The notes: a model not told the origin generated them from the letters alone. Shown: positions 9,441 through 19,304, numbered from the stretch's first letter. The stretch is DNA of 64,000 nucleotides from Paenibacillus dokdonensis (GCF_004916975.1 NZ_STGQ01000001.1:2653939-2717938); one strand, 5' to 3'. Translations and numbers: made by a program.

Positions 9441-11306
9441 ATGAAGACCATCCGTCTGACCATGGCACAAGCACTGCTCAGCTTCCTGAACAATCAATAT
9501 ATATCCATCGACGGCAAAGAAACGAAATTTGTAAAGGGCGTTATGGGGATATTCGGACATGGCAACGTAACCGGGATCGGCGAGGCGCTGGAGCGCAGTC
9601 CGGGCGAGCTTACATATATTCAGGGGAAAAATGAACAGGGCATGGTCCATGCGGCCACGGCATTTGCCAAGCAAAATCATCGCAGGCAAATCTTCGCATG
9701 CACTTCGTCCATCGGCCCGGGGGCTTTAAATATGGTGCCCGCTGCAGCGACTGCAACGGTGAACCGAATCCCGGTTCTGCTGCTTCCTGGAGACAATTTT
9801 GCCACCCGGCAGCCGGACCCCGTTTTGCAGCAGCTTGAATATGCGGCTGACTATACGGTTTCGGCCACAGACAGCTTCAAGCCGGTCAGCAAGTATTGGG
9901 ATCGTATTGCCAGACCGGAGCAGCTGATGACCGCAGCGCTGCAGGCGATGCGGGTATTGACAGATCCGGCGGAGACAGGCGCGGTGACGCTCGCCCTCCC
10001 CCAGGATGTGCAGGCAGAGGCTTATGACTATCCTGAGGCGTTCTTCGCCAAGCGGGTTCACGTTATAGACCGGAGACCTGTATCCCCGGCGGCGCTCGAT
10101 AGGGCGGCATCGCTATTTGCCACAGCGAAACGGCCGGTATTAATTGCGGGCGGCGGCGTGCATTACTCGGATGCGGAGAAGGTGCTTGCCTCGTTCGCAG
10201 AAGCTTTCGGCATTCCGGTCTTGGAGACGCAGGCCGGCAAGGGTGCGCTCCCATGGGACCATCCGCTGAATATGGGCGGCGTCGGCGTCACCGGAACGCT
10301 TGCGGCTAATCGTCTCGCCCGCGAAGCGGACCTCATGATCGGAGTAGGGACACGGTATTCCGATTTCACCACGGCTTCAAAATCCTTGTTCCAGCATCCG
10401 GACGTGAACGTGCTGAATGTGAATGTAAACGCTGCTGACGCCGCCAAGCTGGATGGAACTGCGCTCACGGCTGATGCCCGTGAGGCGGTCATCGCGCTGC
10501 AAGCGGAGCTGAAGATACGAGGATACAGGGCTGGGTATAGGGCGGAGGAATTGAAGGAGCATAAGCACGCATGGGATCAAGAGGTAGACCGGCTGTATTC
10601 GGATGATTCTCCTGCAGGATTATCTCAGACCCGGGCGCTTGGCGTTATTAATGAAACCATCGGCAAGAACTCGGTTATTGTGGGTGCGGCAGGGAGCTTG
10701 CCGGGGGATTTGCATCGCCTCTGGCGTCCATCAGAGACGAAAACCTATCATTTGGAATACGGTTTCTCCTGCATGGGTTATGAAGTAAGCGGCGCCTTCG
10801 GGGCTGCCTTGGCCGAGCCGGACCGTGAAGTGTATGCCATGGTCGGCGACGGAAGTTATTTGATGATGCATTCCGAACTGGTGACCAGCATACAGGAAAA
10901 CCGCAAAATCACGATTCTTTTGTTCGATAATCATGGTTTCCAGTGCATTCATAATTTGCAGCGGGAGCATGGCAGCGACGGCTTCGGTAATGAGTTTCGT
11001 TACCGCTGCGCTGAGACCGGTCGCCTGACGGGCGGATACCTCCCGATCGATTTCGCGGCCCACGCGCGCAGTCTTGGCGCCAAGGCCTTTACAGCCCGGA
11101 GCGCGGAAGAGCTTCGCGAAGCGCTGGAACTGGCCAAATGCGAGACGTTGACAACGCTGATCGAAATTTCGGTCGTGCCGGGAACGAACACATCCGGTTA
11201 CGAATCGTGGTGGCGCGTGGATGTGCCCGAGGTTTCGTCTTCCCGTAAAGTGAACGATGCGTACCGTGATGTGACAGCCCGGACCAAGCAGGCAAAATCC
11301 TATTAA
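9441..11306 (+). CDS. iolD: 3D-(3,5/4)-trihydroxycyclohexane-1,2-dione hydrolase IolD
   Basis: ThDP-dependent ring-cleaving enzyme of myo-inositol catabolism, converting THcHDO to 5-deoxy-glucuronate. At 621 residues it is a little under the 630-640 usual for IolD. The N-terminal ThDP pyrimidine domain shows [15 protein letters not shown], with the catalytic Glu in the [10 protein letters not shown] segment near residue 55. The central domain has the GGGVHYS motif. The C-terminal ThDP domain has [14 protein letters not shown] with the GDG diphosphate/Mg motif. ATG at 9441 follows GAGGGGGAGAG. It leads the iolD-C-A-B order. Confidence 0.96.
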   Translation: MKTIRLTMAQALLSFLNNQYISIDGKETKFVKGVMGIFGHGNVTGIGEALERSPGELTYIQGKNEQGMVHAATAFAKQNHRRQIFACTSSIGPGALNMVPAAATATVNRIPVLLLPGDNFATRQPDPVLQQLEYAADYTVSATDSFKPVSKYWDRIARPEQLMTAALQAMRVLTDPAETGAVTLALPQDVQAEAYDYPEAFFAKRVHVIDRRPVSPAALDRAASLFATAKRPVLIAGGGVHYSDAEKVLASFAEAFGIPVLETQAGKGALPWDHPLNMGGVGVTGTLAANRLAREADLMIGVGTRYSDFTTASKSLFQHPDVNVLNVNVNAADAAKLDGTALTADAREAVIALQAELKIRGYRAGYRAEELKEHKHAWDQEVDRLYSDDSPAGLSQTRALGVINETIGKNSVIVGAAGSLPGDLHRLWRPSETKTYHLEYGFSCMGYEVSGAFGAALAEPDREVYAMVGDGSYLMMHSELVTSIQENRKITILLFDNHGFQCIHNLQREHGSDGFGNEFRYRCAETGRLTGGYLPIDFAAHARSLGAKAFTARSAEELREALELAKCETLTTLIEISVVPGTNTSGYESWWRVDVPEVSSSRKVNDAYRDVTARTKQAKSY

Positions 11307-11367
11307 ACGTATGGCGCAAGGGGCGTACTTAAGTCAGGCCCCTGCCAATTGGGAAGGATGGGCGGTT

Positions 11368-12381
11368 ATGAAGACATATATCACATTTGATGCTTCGAAA
11401 GAGATGGATTTTGTTGCGATCGGCCGATTATGCATCGATTTGAATGCGAACGAAATCAACCGGCCGATGGAGGAGACATCGACATTTACGAAATATGTAG
11501 GCGGTTCTCCCGCCAATATTTGCATTGGCATGTCCCGTCTGGGATGCAAGACCGGCTTTATCGGCAAAGTGGCCAACGACCAGATGGGACGATTCATTAC
11601 CCGCTATCTGGAAGATAACAACATCGAAACTTCGAGTGTGGTGACAGACTTCACGGGTGCGGTGACCGGGCTGGCTTTTACGGAAATCAAGAGTCCTGCG
11701 GATTGCAGCATTTTAATGTACCGCGACAATGTCGCCGATCTCAAGCTTGCGCCGGGCGAGGTATCGGAGGAGCTGATTGCGAGGAGTAAGATGCTGCTGA
11801 TCTCCGGTACGGCGCTTGCGCAAAGCCCGTCCCGCGAAGCGGTGTTCCAGGCGCTTGATTACGCGAAAAAGCATGAAGTGGTCGTCGTGTTCGATCTGGA
11901 TTACCGTCCCTATACATGGATTTCAGATACGGAAACGGCCGTTTACTACAATCTGGCTGCCGAAAAGTGCGATATTATCATCGGAACGCGCGAGGAATTC
12001 GATATGATGGAGCAACTTGACCGGCAAGCAAACGGTGACGACCGGATTACGGCTTCCAAATGGTTCAATTATTCGGCGCAGATTGTCATCATCAAACATG
12101 GCAAACAGGGTTCCATCGCCTATACCCAAGATGGGGCGGACCATCATGCCGTTAGTTATCCTGCGAAGGTGGTCAAGACGTTTGGCGCGGGTGATTCCTA
12201 TGCAGCGGGTTTCTTGTACGGCTTGATGCAAGGCTGGGAAATCAGTCGGAGCATGGCATTCGCAAGCGCGGCGGCCAGCATTGTCATCTCCAGCCACAGC
12301 TGCTCCGATGCCATGCCTACGGCAACGCAGGTGCATGATTATATCGCCAAGTGCGACCGTGGGGAGATTACGGCTTCATAA
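11368..12381 (+). CDS. iolC: 5-dehydro-2-deoxygluconokinase IolC
   Basis: PfkB-type kinase that phosphorylates 2-deoxy-5-keto-gluconate (DKG) in inositol catabolism; 337 residues. The N-terminus has [13 protein letters not shown] and the [10 protein letters not shown] glycine motif; the C-terminal signature [15 protein letters not shown] carries the catalytic Asp. ATG at 11368 was preferred over the longer frame from 11311 because GGAAGG lies at 11352-11357 and the family starts there. It lies 61 bases after iolD. The long conserved IolC-specific N-terminal half separates it from the other PfkB kinase at 5951. Confidence 0.95.
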   Translation: MKTYITFDASKEMDFVAIGRLCIDLNANEINRPMEETSTFTKYVGGSPANICIGMSRLGCKTGFIGKVANDQMGRFITRYLEDNNIETSSVVTDFTGAVTGLAFTEIKSPADCSILMYRDNVADLKLAPGEVSEELIARSKMLLISGTALAQSPSREAVFQALDYAKKHEVVVVFDLDYRPYTWISDTETAVYYNLAAEKCDIIIGTREEFDMMEQLDRQANGDDRITASKWFNYSAQIVIIKHGKQGSIAYTQDGADHHAVSYPAKVVKTFGAGDSYAAGFLYGLMQGWEISRSMAFASAAASIVISSHSCSDAMPTATQVHDYIAKCDRGEITAS

Positions 12382-12434
12382 CGTTGCGGTCCCGCCCTAG
12401 TGGCGTCATTAAAGCGAGAAAGGGGATTTTTCGG

Positions 12435-13904
12435 ATGATCCATGTAAGCGAACAAACGGAGCCTCAGCGGCTGAGCAACTATATCGGGGGCGAGTGGGTT
12501 CGGTCTCCGTCAGAAACGACTGAGCCGGTCTATAATCCCGCAACAGGAGAAGTCATTGCGTATGTACCGGTTTCTTCGAAAGAGGAACTGGGCGCCGCGG
12601 TTCAAACCGCCAAAGAAGCTTTCCGTACCTGGAGCCAAACTCCCGTCCCCCGGCGTGCCCGGATTTTGTTCAAGTACCAGCAGCTGCTGGTTGACCATTG
12701 GGAGGAACTTGCCCGGATCATTACGCTGGAAAACGGCAAAAGCTACAACGAAGCTTACGGGGAGGTACAGCGCGGAATCGAATGCGTGGAGTTTGCGGCG
12801 GGAGCGCCTACGCTTATGATGGGCAAGCAGCTTCCTGATATCGCATCGAATCTCGAATCCGGCATGTATCGCTACCCCGTTGGGGTGATCGGCGGCATCA
12901 CGCCGTTTAACTTTCCGATGATGGTTCCCTGCTGGATGTTCCCGCTTGCGATCGCCTGCGGAAATACATTTGTGCTTAAGCCGTCGGAGCGGACACCGCT
13001 GCTTGCGCAGCGGCTGGCGGAGCTGTTCGCAGAAGCAGGTCTTCCGGGCGGCGTGTTTAATCTGATCCATGGCGCGCGCGATGTTGTAAATGGCATTCTG
13101 GAGCATCCGGATATTGCCGCCGTGTCTTTTGTGGGTTCACAGCCGGTTGCGGAATATGTCTACAAAACGGGAACTGCGCATGGCAAACGGGTTCAAGCGC
13201 TGGCAGGAGCCAAAAATCATACCATTGTTATGCCTGACGCAGACCTGGATGCGGCCGTGACACAAATTGTCGGGGCGGCTTTTGGCTCTGCAGGGGAACG
13301 CTGCATGGCCTGTTCCGTCGTTGTTGCCGTGGGCGAGATTGGGGATACGCTTGTGGCCAAGCTGAAAGAAGCGGCGGATGTGATCAAAATCGGCGATGGC
13401 ATGGATTCCGGCATATTTCTGGGTCCTGTCATTCGGGAGTCTCATAAAGAGCGAACGCTGGGTTATATTTCGGCGGGAGAACAAGCAGGGGCCCGATTGG
13501 TGCGCGACGGAAGGACGGATGCTGCCACGGGCGGCGAGGGCTATTTTGTCGGTCCGACGATATTTGACGGCGTGCAGTGTGATATGAGCATTTGGAAGGA
13601 TGAAATTTTTGCCCCCGTATTGTCGGTCATGCGGGCCGATACGCTGGAAGAGGCAATCGAGATTGCCAACCAATCCGATTTTGCCAACGGGGCTTGCCTT
13701 TTCACCCAAAACGGAAGCCATGTGCGGCAGTTCCGCGACACGATTGACGCAGGGATGCTGGGGATCAATTTAGGCGTTCCTGCACCGATGGCATTTTTCC
13801 CGTTCTCGGGCTGGAAGAAATCATTCTACGGCGATTTGCACGCTAACGGCCCGGATGGGGTGGAATTCTACACACGCAAAAAAATGGTGACTGCGCGTTG
13901 GTAA
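12435..13904 (+). CDS. iolA: Methylmalonate-semialdehyde dehydrogenase (acylating) IolA
   Basis: CoA-acylating NAD-dependent aldehyde dehydrogenase of 489 residues that converts malonate or methylmalonate semialdehyde to acetyl- or propionyl-CoA. The family marks are the start [10 protein letters not shown], the [16 protein letters not shown] segment, KPSERTP for cofactor binding, and the catalytic Cys in [12 protein letters not shown] (about residue 288). ATG at 12435 has AAAGGGG upstream; the longer frame to 12351 overlaps iolC and was rejected. This closes the pathway from IolJ products. Confidence 0.96.
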   Translation: MIHVSEQTEPQRLSNYIGGEWVRSPSETTEPVYNPATGEVIAYVPVSSKEELGAAVQTAKEAFRTWSQTPVPRRARILFKYQQLLVDHWEELARIITLENGKSYNEAYGEVQRGIECVEFAAGAPTLMMGKQLPDIASNLESGMYRYPVGVIGGITPFNFPMMVPCWMFPLAIACGNTFVLKPSERTPLLAQRLAELFAEAGLPGGVFNLIHGARDVVNGILEHPDIAAVSFVGSQPVAEYVYKTGTAHGKRVQALAGAKNHTIVMPDADLDAAVTQIVGAAFGSAGERCMACSVVVAVGEIGDTLVAKLKEAADVIKIGDGMDSGIFLGPVIRESHKERTLGYISAGEQAGARLVRDGRTDAATGGEGYFVGPTIFDGVQCDMSIWKDEIFAPVLSVMRADTLEEAIEIANQSDFANGACLFTQNGSHVRQFRDTIDAGMLGINLGVPAPMAFFPFSGWKKSFYGDLHANGPDGVEFYTRKKMVTARW

Positions 13905-13958
13905 GAGGAAACATCAAGACTTTTTAGCAAAATCCCCATGCCAGAAAGGAAGGGTCTT

Positions 13959-14771
13959 ATGCATAAATTGATTGTCCCGGCGAGCCCCATGCCGGATTCG
14001 GACGGCAGCGTTCTGACGGTTACTCCTGCTTCCGCGGGCTGGAGTTATGTCGGATTTGAAGTATTTCGTCTAAAACCGGATCAAGTCTTATCTAGAACGA
14101 CAGGGGCCAATGAGGTCTGTCTAGTTCTGCTAAGCGGCAGTGCGAATATTCAGTCATCCAAAGAGAACTGGTCCGATATTGGCCAGCGGATGAGTGTTTT
14201 TGAGAAAATCCCCCCGTATTCCATCTACATCCCTAGCCAGGACACCTTTCAAGTTACTGCGCTGACGGAGCTTGAGCTGGCCGTTTGTTCGGCCCCCGGA
14301 GGGGCGAAGCGGGAAGCACGGCTGATCCCACCGAATCAGGTAGGGGCTGAGCTTCGAGGCAGCGGCAGCACCGAGCGGCTGGTCCATAACATTTTACCGG
14401 AGTCGGAGGCTGCTGAGAGCTTGCTTGTCGTGGAGGTATTTACACCTGAGGGCCATTGGTCCAGTTATCCGCCGCACAAGCATGACCGTGATGCGTTGCC
14501 TGATGAATCCCTGCTGGAGGAAACATATTATTACCGCATTCAACCGGAGCAAGGTTTCGCCATTCAGCGCGTCTATACTGACGACTTGTCCCTAAACGAG
14601 ACGCTTACCGTCCAGGACGGCGAGGCGGTCATGGTTCCCAAAGGATATCATCCCGTTTCCGCTCCGCCTGGGTATGAGGTGTATTATTTGAACGTGATGG
14701 CCGGTCCCGTGCGAGCCTGGAAGTTTCAGAACGATCCGGCGCATGATTGGCTGATGAATTGGAAGTCATAA
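13959..14771 (+). CDS. iolB: 5-deoxy-glucuronate isomerase IolB
   Basis: Bicupin isomerase of 270 residues that converts 5-deoxy-glucuronate to DKG, feeding IolC. The IolB-specific central motif with metal ligands is at HWSSYPPHKHDRD, followed by LEETYYYR, and later VPKGYHPV and the YYLNVMAGP block. ATG at 13959 follows AGAAAGGAAGGG; the in-frame ATG at 13938 lacks a ribosome site. It is last in the operon, ahead of a strong terminator at 14941. Being last is not the B. subtilis order, where iolB lies between iolA and iolC. Confidence 0.95.
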   Translation: MHKLIVPASPMPDSDGSVLTVTPASAGWSYVGFEVFRLKPDQVLSRTTGANEVCLVLLSGSANIQSSKENWSDIGQRMSVFEKIPPYSIYIPSQDTFQVTALTELELAVCSAPGGAKREARLIPPNQVGAELRGSGSTERLVHNILPESEAAESLLVVEVFTPEGHWSSYPPHKHDRDALPDESLLEETYYYRIQPEQGFAIQRVYTDDLSLNETLTVQDGEAVMVPKGYHPVSAPPGYEVYYLNVMAGPVRAWKFQNDPAHDWLMNWKS

Positions 14772-14940
14772 GCTTTGGAAAATGCCCTCAGCTTTGCAAG
14801 CGGGATGAAGGACCTATGGGGTCCTGGCCATAACCAAGATGCTGCGCAACTGCTCTTCATTTCTTCGGAACCCGGACAGGAGTGAGTGGCTAGACTAATG
14901 GATTAGCACCTCTGCAGCTCTCAGCAAAGGCCAATCACAA

Positions 14941-14980
14941 ACAAAAAGCAACCATTAATGAAATGGTTGCTTTTTGTTTT
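14941..14980 (+). terminator. Rho-independent terminator of the iol operon
   Basis: Perfect 16-bp stem (14941-14956 with 14962-14977), five-base loop AATGA, then a T-rich tail. It follows iolB by about 170 bases. With A-rich bases ahead of it, it may work in both directions. Confidence 0.9.
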
Positions 14981-15395
14981 GCGGACCTAGTTTATATTAT
15001 ATGTCAAGAAATTGTTAAGAGATCTTGTATATTTACATTGTAAATATGTGGGGACAGGCCTGTCAGTGGGGATTGTAAACCCGCCTACCACTCTTGACAG
15101 AACATATCAATCTTTATAATTACACTTTGTAGTAGAAGAAAGAGCCAGTCTCCATAAGCGGGAAGCATTTTTTATTCCGTACCCAAACTAAGTACTTCAT
15201 CTTCGAGCTCGATTCTGAGGCGTAACTCATTATAAATACAACCTCTTCTTAACTAACTCCTTTATAAAATGAGTGGATCAAATTCAATCAATACGCAACT
15301 TACAAGAAGCATTATTTCAATGTTCTTATTCTGTTGTCGGGGGACAAATACATAGCCCCATTGAAAGTCGCTATTATAGCGGCTTTTTTATTTTA
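14981..15395. other. Intergenic stretch with small decayed fragments
   Basis: No complete gene seen. On the - strand near 15170-15230 a short frame (RIELEDEVLSLGTE, then stop) looks like the tail of a lost gene. A hairpin with a T tract (AGTCGCTA/TAGCGGCT, about 15364-15388) looks like a terminator. The 70-residue + frame at 15273-15485 runs through the inverted repeat at 15396 and is not credible. Confidence 0.3.
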
Positions 15396-15475
15396 TCGGT
15401 ACAAGTTCTTGTCCCAAACCAAAGACAAGAACTTGTACCGATTGCCGAAAAGGACAAGAACATGAGCCGATTACC
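15342..15475. repeat. REP-like composite element A
   Basis: A perfect 18-bp inverted repeat TCGGTACAAGTTCTTGTC (15396-15413) with its complement at 15424-15441, loop 10 bases, followed by a third diverged unit (GACAAGAAC..CCGATT) at about 15453-15472. Ahead of it is a hairpin ending CGGCTTTTTTATTTTAT. This order of motif, terminator-like hairpin, TTTATTTTAT and inverted motif is repeated with a different motif at 16931-17040. Such clusters resemble REP sequences linked to Y1 (RAYT) transposases, but no transposase is present. Confidence 0.55.
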
Positions 15476-15638
15476 GATTAGATAAGCATTTAACTATTGA
15501 TCTAATTTATTAAGCTAATAAGCAGGGCTAGTTCATTAATTTCGCGAATACTTTACATACGGAGTTATTCACGAAGTTCGCAGATATGACGTTATCAGAA
15601 ATTGGCGTAAAACAGATAATTTACGAAGGGATCACAAG

Positions 15639-15884
15639 ATGAAAAATAATAAATTCAAGTTATTAGGAACGATATTTTTGGTTGCGAGTGGATTTTTGTA
15701 TACAACAGAAAGAAGTATATCTTATCTTTCAGAAGCAATTGTTCTAAAAGGATATGCAACCCACGGTACCAATATTGATTACAATCCAATCCCGATCGAC
15801 GTAAATAGTAACTACTTTATTTGGTTGTTTTTAATATTAGGATCAATCTCATTAATCTATGGAATAGTGAAGGATGGAAAGTAA
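15639..15884 (+). CDS. Small membrane protein, hypothetical
   Basis: 81-residue protein of unknown function with two hydrophobic segments, at residues about 8-24 (LLGTIFLVASGFLYT) and about 57-76 (FIWLFLILGSISLIYGIV), and a polar middle. This suggests a hairpin in the membrane with both ends inside. ATG at 15639 follows GAAGGGATC. No family recognised. It stands alone between repeats and pseudogenes, so it may be accessory DNA. Confidence 0.6.
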   Translation: MKNNKFKLLGTIFLVASGFLYTTERSISYLSEAIVLKGYATHGTNIDYNPIPIDVNSNYFIWLFLILGSISLIYGIVKDGK

Positions 15885-15949
15885 GAGATAAAAAAAATGA
15901 AAACTAAAGAAACAAGATAAAATATAAGGTACAACAGACATTTCGGAAT

Positions 15950-16140
15950 GTATTTCATAGAAGGCGCCAACATCTGATAAAAGCCTGGCGGCTCCTCGGT
16001 CCGCATGAGGGATTTCGAGGAAGTGGATTCAGCGGACAATCCTGCGAGGCTAAGTCTGACGACCCGGCGCTGTCGCGCCTTAAGCCTCTCGAATTCGTGA
16101 ATCCAAAACGTTATAAGAAATCCCCGCAAAAAATAACGAA
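15950..16140. other. GC-rich island, possible repeat
   Basis: About 190 bases clearly richer in GC than the AT-rich flanks, between two small genes. The only frame over it (- strand, 97 codons) mixes a hydrophobic tail from AT-rich DNA and has no good ribosome site. It may be a dispersed intergenic repeat or an old gene fragment; I cannot assign it. Confidence 0.25.
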
Positions 16141-16154
16141 AGAGTGACAATATT

Positions 16155-16370
16155 ATGATCGAATTAGACCTTAAGGACTATTATCTTGTTGAATCATCTT
16201 TTACAGAGAAGAAGCAATATATTCCTGCTTTGTCTGTAATACATTGGAACTTTCCAGGCAGGGTATTTGTTAATCAAGTTCATGAACCTAATATAGCAAT
16301 TGTATGGGCGACGGGCAGATGGATGTATTTAGAGGGCAATACGAAAAGTGAGAAAGATAAGTGGAGTTGA
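16155..16370 (+). pseudogene. GNAT acetyltransferase N-terminal fragment
   Basis: 71 codons that resemble the N-terminus of the GNAT acetyltransferase family found in Bacillus (WNFPGRVFVNQ..PNIAIVW, where the family has a PGRIFVD..P..A..W pattern). Those proteins are about 250 residues, so this is a truncated piece. Downstream, in another frame, FIHDVVVPDCKQRNAS followed by a stop suggests more of the same gene with frameshifts or deletions. Not expected to be an active enzyme. Confidence 0.5.
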
Positions 16371-16556
16371 GCAGTTTTATTCATGATGTGGTGGTACCAG
16401 ATTGTAAACAGCGAAATGCTAGTTAATTTAACGGGCAGGATAATGGAGTGATTTTGGTGAATTTCTCCTCTGGTGATTTTACGAAGGTTATCGGATGGGA
16501 GTCGTATCTTCTAAACGGCGGTTTCATGTCTCAACCGAATGGGTGGGGGACAACGA

Positions 16557-16933
16557 ATGGATCATAAAATTCCATTGTTTATCGTAACAGGTGCAAGTGG
16601 TTCAGGGAAAACATATGTCATCAAGGAGCTGCGGAGAATGATGCCTGACTTTGATATATTTGACCCTGATCATCTTGTTGAATTCCTTGGACATGATTGG
16701 GAGAAAATCCGAAATATTGGGCTTCGGGTTGCACGAAATATCGCTCAAAGTGGACGCATGACTATAATATGCGGAACCATGATGCCTTGGGATATTGAAA
16801 AATGTGCGGACTATCCCTTTTTTAAGCATGTATATATTACCTAAACCTGCATTGTGATGAAGAAACTCGCGAGAAACGTCTACGTGATAGAAAAATTGGT
16901 CAGAGGAAGAGATCAAAACCAACAAAAAAATGA
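16557..16933 (+). pseudogene. P-loop nucleotide kinase, frameshifted
   Basis: Starts at ATG 16557 after GGGGG with the Walker A motif VTGASGSGKTYV (residues about 8-19), then DIFDPDHL, DWEKIRNIGLRVARNIAQ and CGTMMPWDIEKC. The frame stops at 16844 after YIT. A shift of one base at about 16842-16846 restores NLHCDEETREKRLRDR, the expected next block, which runs to a TGA at 16931. That stop lies inside repeat motif TGACACAAATC, so the gene is both frameshifted and cut short. Uncharacterised AAA/adenylate-kinase-like family. Confidence 0.75.
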
Positions 16934-17040
16934 CACAAATCTGACCCCATTACGAACTGCACTAAAGCCTGATTCTTTCGGCTTTTTTTATTTTATGTGG
17001 TCAGATTTGTGTCACTAAAAAATGCACAAATGTGACCCCA
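16931..17040. repeat. REP-like composite element B
   Basis: Unit TGACACAAATCTGACCCCA at 16931-16949, an inverted copy TGGTCAGATTTGTGTCA at 16998-17014 and a diverged direct copy TGCACAAATGTGACCCCA at 17023-17040. Between the first two lies a terminator-like hairpin (AAAGCC...GGCTTT) ending TTTTTTTATTTTAT. The layout matches element A at 15342. Nearly identical units recur at 48281-48322, 31 kb away. Confidence 0.6.
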
Positions 17041-17101
17041 TTGTAGGATTTTGACACAAAATTGGGTACATTATGGAGGATCTTTGTCGATTAGGTATTA
17101 G

Positions 17102-17268
17102 CTATTTCATTTGAATTTTTACTTCGGGATCATCGGATGGATGTTGTTTAAGAAAATTGCTATTCGTGTTTCTAAGATATTTATCAAAAAAAGCAGTTAT
17201 ATATGAATTTGTGATTCGCAATCCACGTTCCCCATTAATTGTCCCGAGCACACCCATCATGCTGCAAG
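17102..17268 (-). pseudogene. Alpha/beta hydrolase C-terminal relic
   Basis: On the - strand an open frame without a start encodes MMGVLGTINGERGLRI, then NSYITAFFDKYL and a polar tail ending in a stop at 17102. The pattern (G..D/NG.R.L.I...Y..AFFD.YL) is that of the C-terminus of PAF-acetylhydrolase-like or dienelactone-type hydrolases. The active-site part is missing; the DNA upstream does not continue the frame. Confidence 0.5.
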
Positions 17269-17503
17269 AATAGGGCTACCCGGTCCGGATCCCTTTGAGA
17301 AATACATACGTTTTTCCAACCGAAGACGACCACGCGTTGTGGAAAGTCTGATCAAAATCCCCAATTAATTTAATCCGTTAAAGGGTATTTAATTGAATAA
17401 ATGTATTTTAATTTATCGATGTTGTGAAGGAACATACTTAAGGAGTTTAGTTTAATAAAAGTTCCATTTAAAAAGGAATCGCGGTTGGCGATTCCTAAGA
17501 TTA

Positions 17504-19015
17504 TTATTTATTTGCTGCGTTTATGGTACTAAGCGAATTGTTAAGTGCTGTTTTACACTTGTTTACATCAGGATTCGATGAACGAACTGCTGCTAATACA
17601 ACATCAATTGTTCCATCAATTTTCGTCCATGTAGCGCCATCGATTTTTCGAAGCTTAGGTTCCTGTGTGTCCCATTGATGTTCTAATTCATCTGCCCCTT
17701 TTTTCGCTGAAGCATAGTCATTTTTGTTTACAGCGTTTAATATATCATTTTCGATTTTTGCAAAATCGTTTAACTGTCCAGATAATGTTGTTTGTGGGGC
17801 ACCAGATTTTGATTTATTTGCATCTTTTAGGACACTAAGTGATTTAGTAAGTACTGTTTTGCTTTGATTAACACCAGGTTTTGAAGAACGAACCGCTGCT
17901 AGAACAGAGTCAATTGTTCCATCAATTTTTGTCCATGTAGTGCTATCAATTTTTCGAAGCTTAGGTTCTTGTGTATCCCATTGATGTTCCAAATTATCAG
18001 CGCCTTTTTTTGCTGTAGCAAAGTCGTTTTTATTTACAGCGTTTAGCATATCATTTTCAATTTTAACAAAATCGTTTAATTGACCTCCTAATGTAGCTTG
18101 ATCAGCAGCACCTTGTGATGCAATATAATTATTGCGCCAGTTATAACCGCCTATACCAACAACTAAGAAAATTACGAGTAAAACAATCGTTTGTGTTAGC
18201 ACATGTTTCTTATTTGCATTACTTTGGTTTGTTTCCGCTATATCACTTTTAGCATTTGTATCAATTTTAGAAACGGCAAGGAAAACGATGATCGCTAAAA
18301 TAGCGATAAGAAAAATGACACTCGTAACGGTTGTCCCGAGTCCTAATCCGCCATTTACTTTTGGTTGAGACAGGTAATCTCCAAGTGACGCTCCAAGCGG
18401 ACGAGTCAAAATATATGCAATCCAGAAAGCTAATACCCCGTCAAGTTTCAAAAATTTATAAGCTAAGAACACAAGAGCAATAATAATAACAACGCCTATT
18501 CCTGTGTTAAGATAACCAAAACCAAGTTGTTCTGAATATAAATCGCCGACTGCTGTTCCAAGTGCAAAGGTGAAAAGGATCGTAAGCCAGTAGTAAACTT
18601 CTCTTTTTTTAGTGAAAATCGAGTGGATTGATAGTGTTTTTTCACTAAGATACCAAAATAAAAAGGTCAGTCCTAGTAACACCGAGAAAACAGCTGTACT
18701 GACCTCAAGTGGTACGCTCATATTATCTGTCAAATTATCCGTTACCAGTGTTCCAAATACACTTATAAGAACTACTGTTATCCAGTAAATGGCTGGAACA
18801 TATTTGTTTGCTTTAAGTTGAAAAAACAATGCAATAAAAAACGCAACTCCCATAATAATAGTAGTAAAAGTTAAACCAAGTCCAATGTTGAAATTGATGA
18901 AGTCAGCAAATGTTTCACCAACAGTTGTACATAAAACTTTGATGATCCAAAAGAAAATCGTCACTTGTGGTACTTTGTTAAGTAAAACTATCATTTTATT
19001 TTGGTTTTCTTGCAT
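17504..19015 (-). CDS. DUF347/COG4705 membrane protein with duplicated C-terminal domain
   Basis: 503-residue integral membrane protein. Residues 1-265 contain about nine hydrophobic segments with the repeated DUF347 pattern (KVLCTTVGETFADF, FGTLVTDNLTDN, LGTAVGDLYSEQLGFGY, LTRPLGASLGDYLSQP). The family has no firm function, but these regularly spaced acidic/Gly motifs look like a transport path. After another membrane segment (about 290-310) come two tandem soluble repeats of about 90 residues, each with QLNDF.KIENDxLNAVNKND and EHQWDTQEPKLRKID, nearly identical. The start at 19015 has AAAGGA nine bases upstream; the ATG at 19051 lacks one. Confidence 0.85.
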   Translation of the reverse strand: MQENQNKMIVLLNKVPQVTIFFWIIKVLCTTVGETFADFINFNIGLGLTFTTIIMGVAFFIALFFQLKANKYVPAIYWITVVLISVFGTLVTDNLTDNMSVPLEVSTAVFSVLLGLTFLFWYLSEKTLSIHSIFTKKREVYYWLTILFTFALGTAVGDLYSEQLGFGYLNTGIGVVIIIALVFLAYKFLKLDGVLAFWIAYILTRPLGASLGDYLSQPKVNGGLGLGTTVTSVIFLIAILAIIVFLAVSKIDTNAKSDIAETNQSNANKKHVLTQTIVLLVIFLVVGIGGYNWRNNYIASQGAADQATLGGQLNDFVKIENDMLNAVNKNDFATAKKGADNLEHQWDTQEPKLRKIDSTTWTKIDGTIDSVLAAVRSSKPGVNQSKTVLTKSLSVLKDANKSKSGAPQTTLSGQLNDFAKIENDILNAVNKNDYASAKKGADELEHQWDTQEPKLRKIDGATWTKIDGTIDVVLAAVRSSNPDVNKCKTALNNSLSTINAANK

Positions 19016-19103
19016 ATATAATAATCCTTTCTTTAAAGTGGTTTCCCACAACTTTATTGTATTTCATTCTCTCTAAATCAGGGGATACCCATCCAAATTC
19101 AAG

Positions 19104-19304
19104 TTAAATTCCGAGGTTGTCGGTCAGATTATCGATGATTAAAGTACCGACCACGCTGATGAATACGATCGACAGCCAATAGATCCAACGGCATATACTT
19201 ATCCGGATTGAACTGTAGAATCAGTGCCTTCATCAAAAGCACCGTCATCAGCAGCGTCGTTACAAAAGTTAGTTGACTTGCGGTACTTTGTTTAACATCC
19301 GCAT
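19104..19304 (-). pseudogene. Relic of a second DUF347 membrane protein
   Basis: Upstream of the intact DUF347 gene and on the same strand. From ATG 19304 the relic reads MLNKVPQVN, as at the start of the intact protein, then a deletion, then FVTTLLMTVLLMKALILQF and, after a frameshift, VFISVVGTLIIDNLTDN before a stop at 19104. The intact gene has matching blocks in the same order. It is a decayed paralogue, not a continuation of the neighbour. More GC-rich than the intact copy. Confidence 0.65.

Noticed and set aside
15273..15485. 70-residue + strand frame
   Set aside because: Runs through the terminator-like hairpin and the 18-bp inverted repeat; codons there are dictated by the repeat.
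15857..16150. 97-residue - strand frame
   Set aside because: Half lies in a GC-rich island and half in AT-rich DNA with a hydrophobic low-complexity end; no ribosome site.
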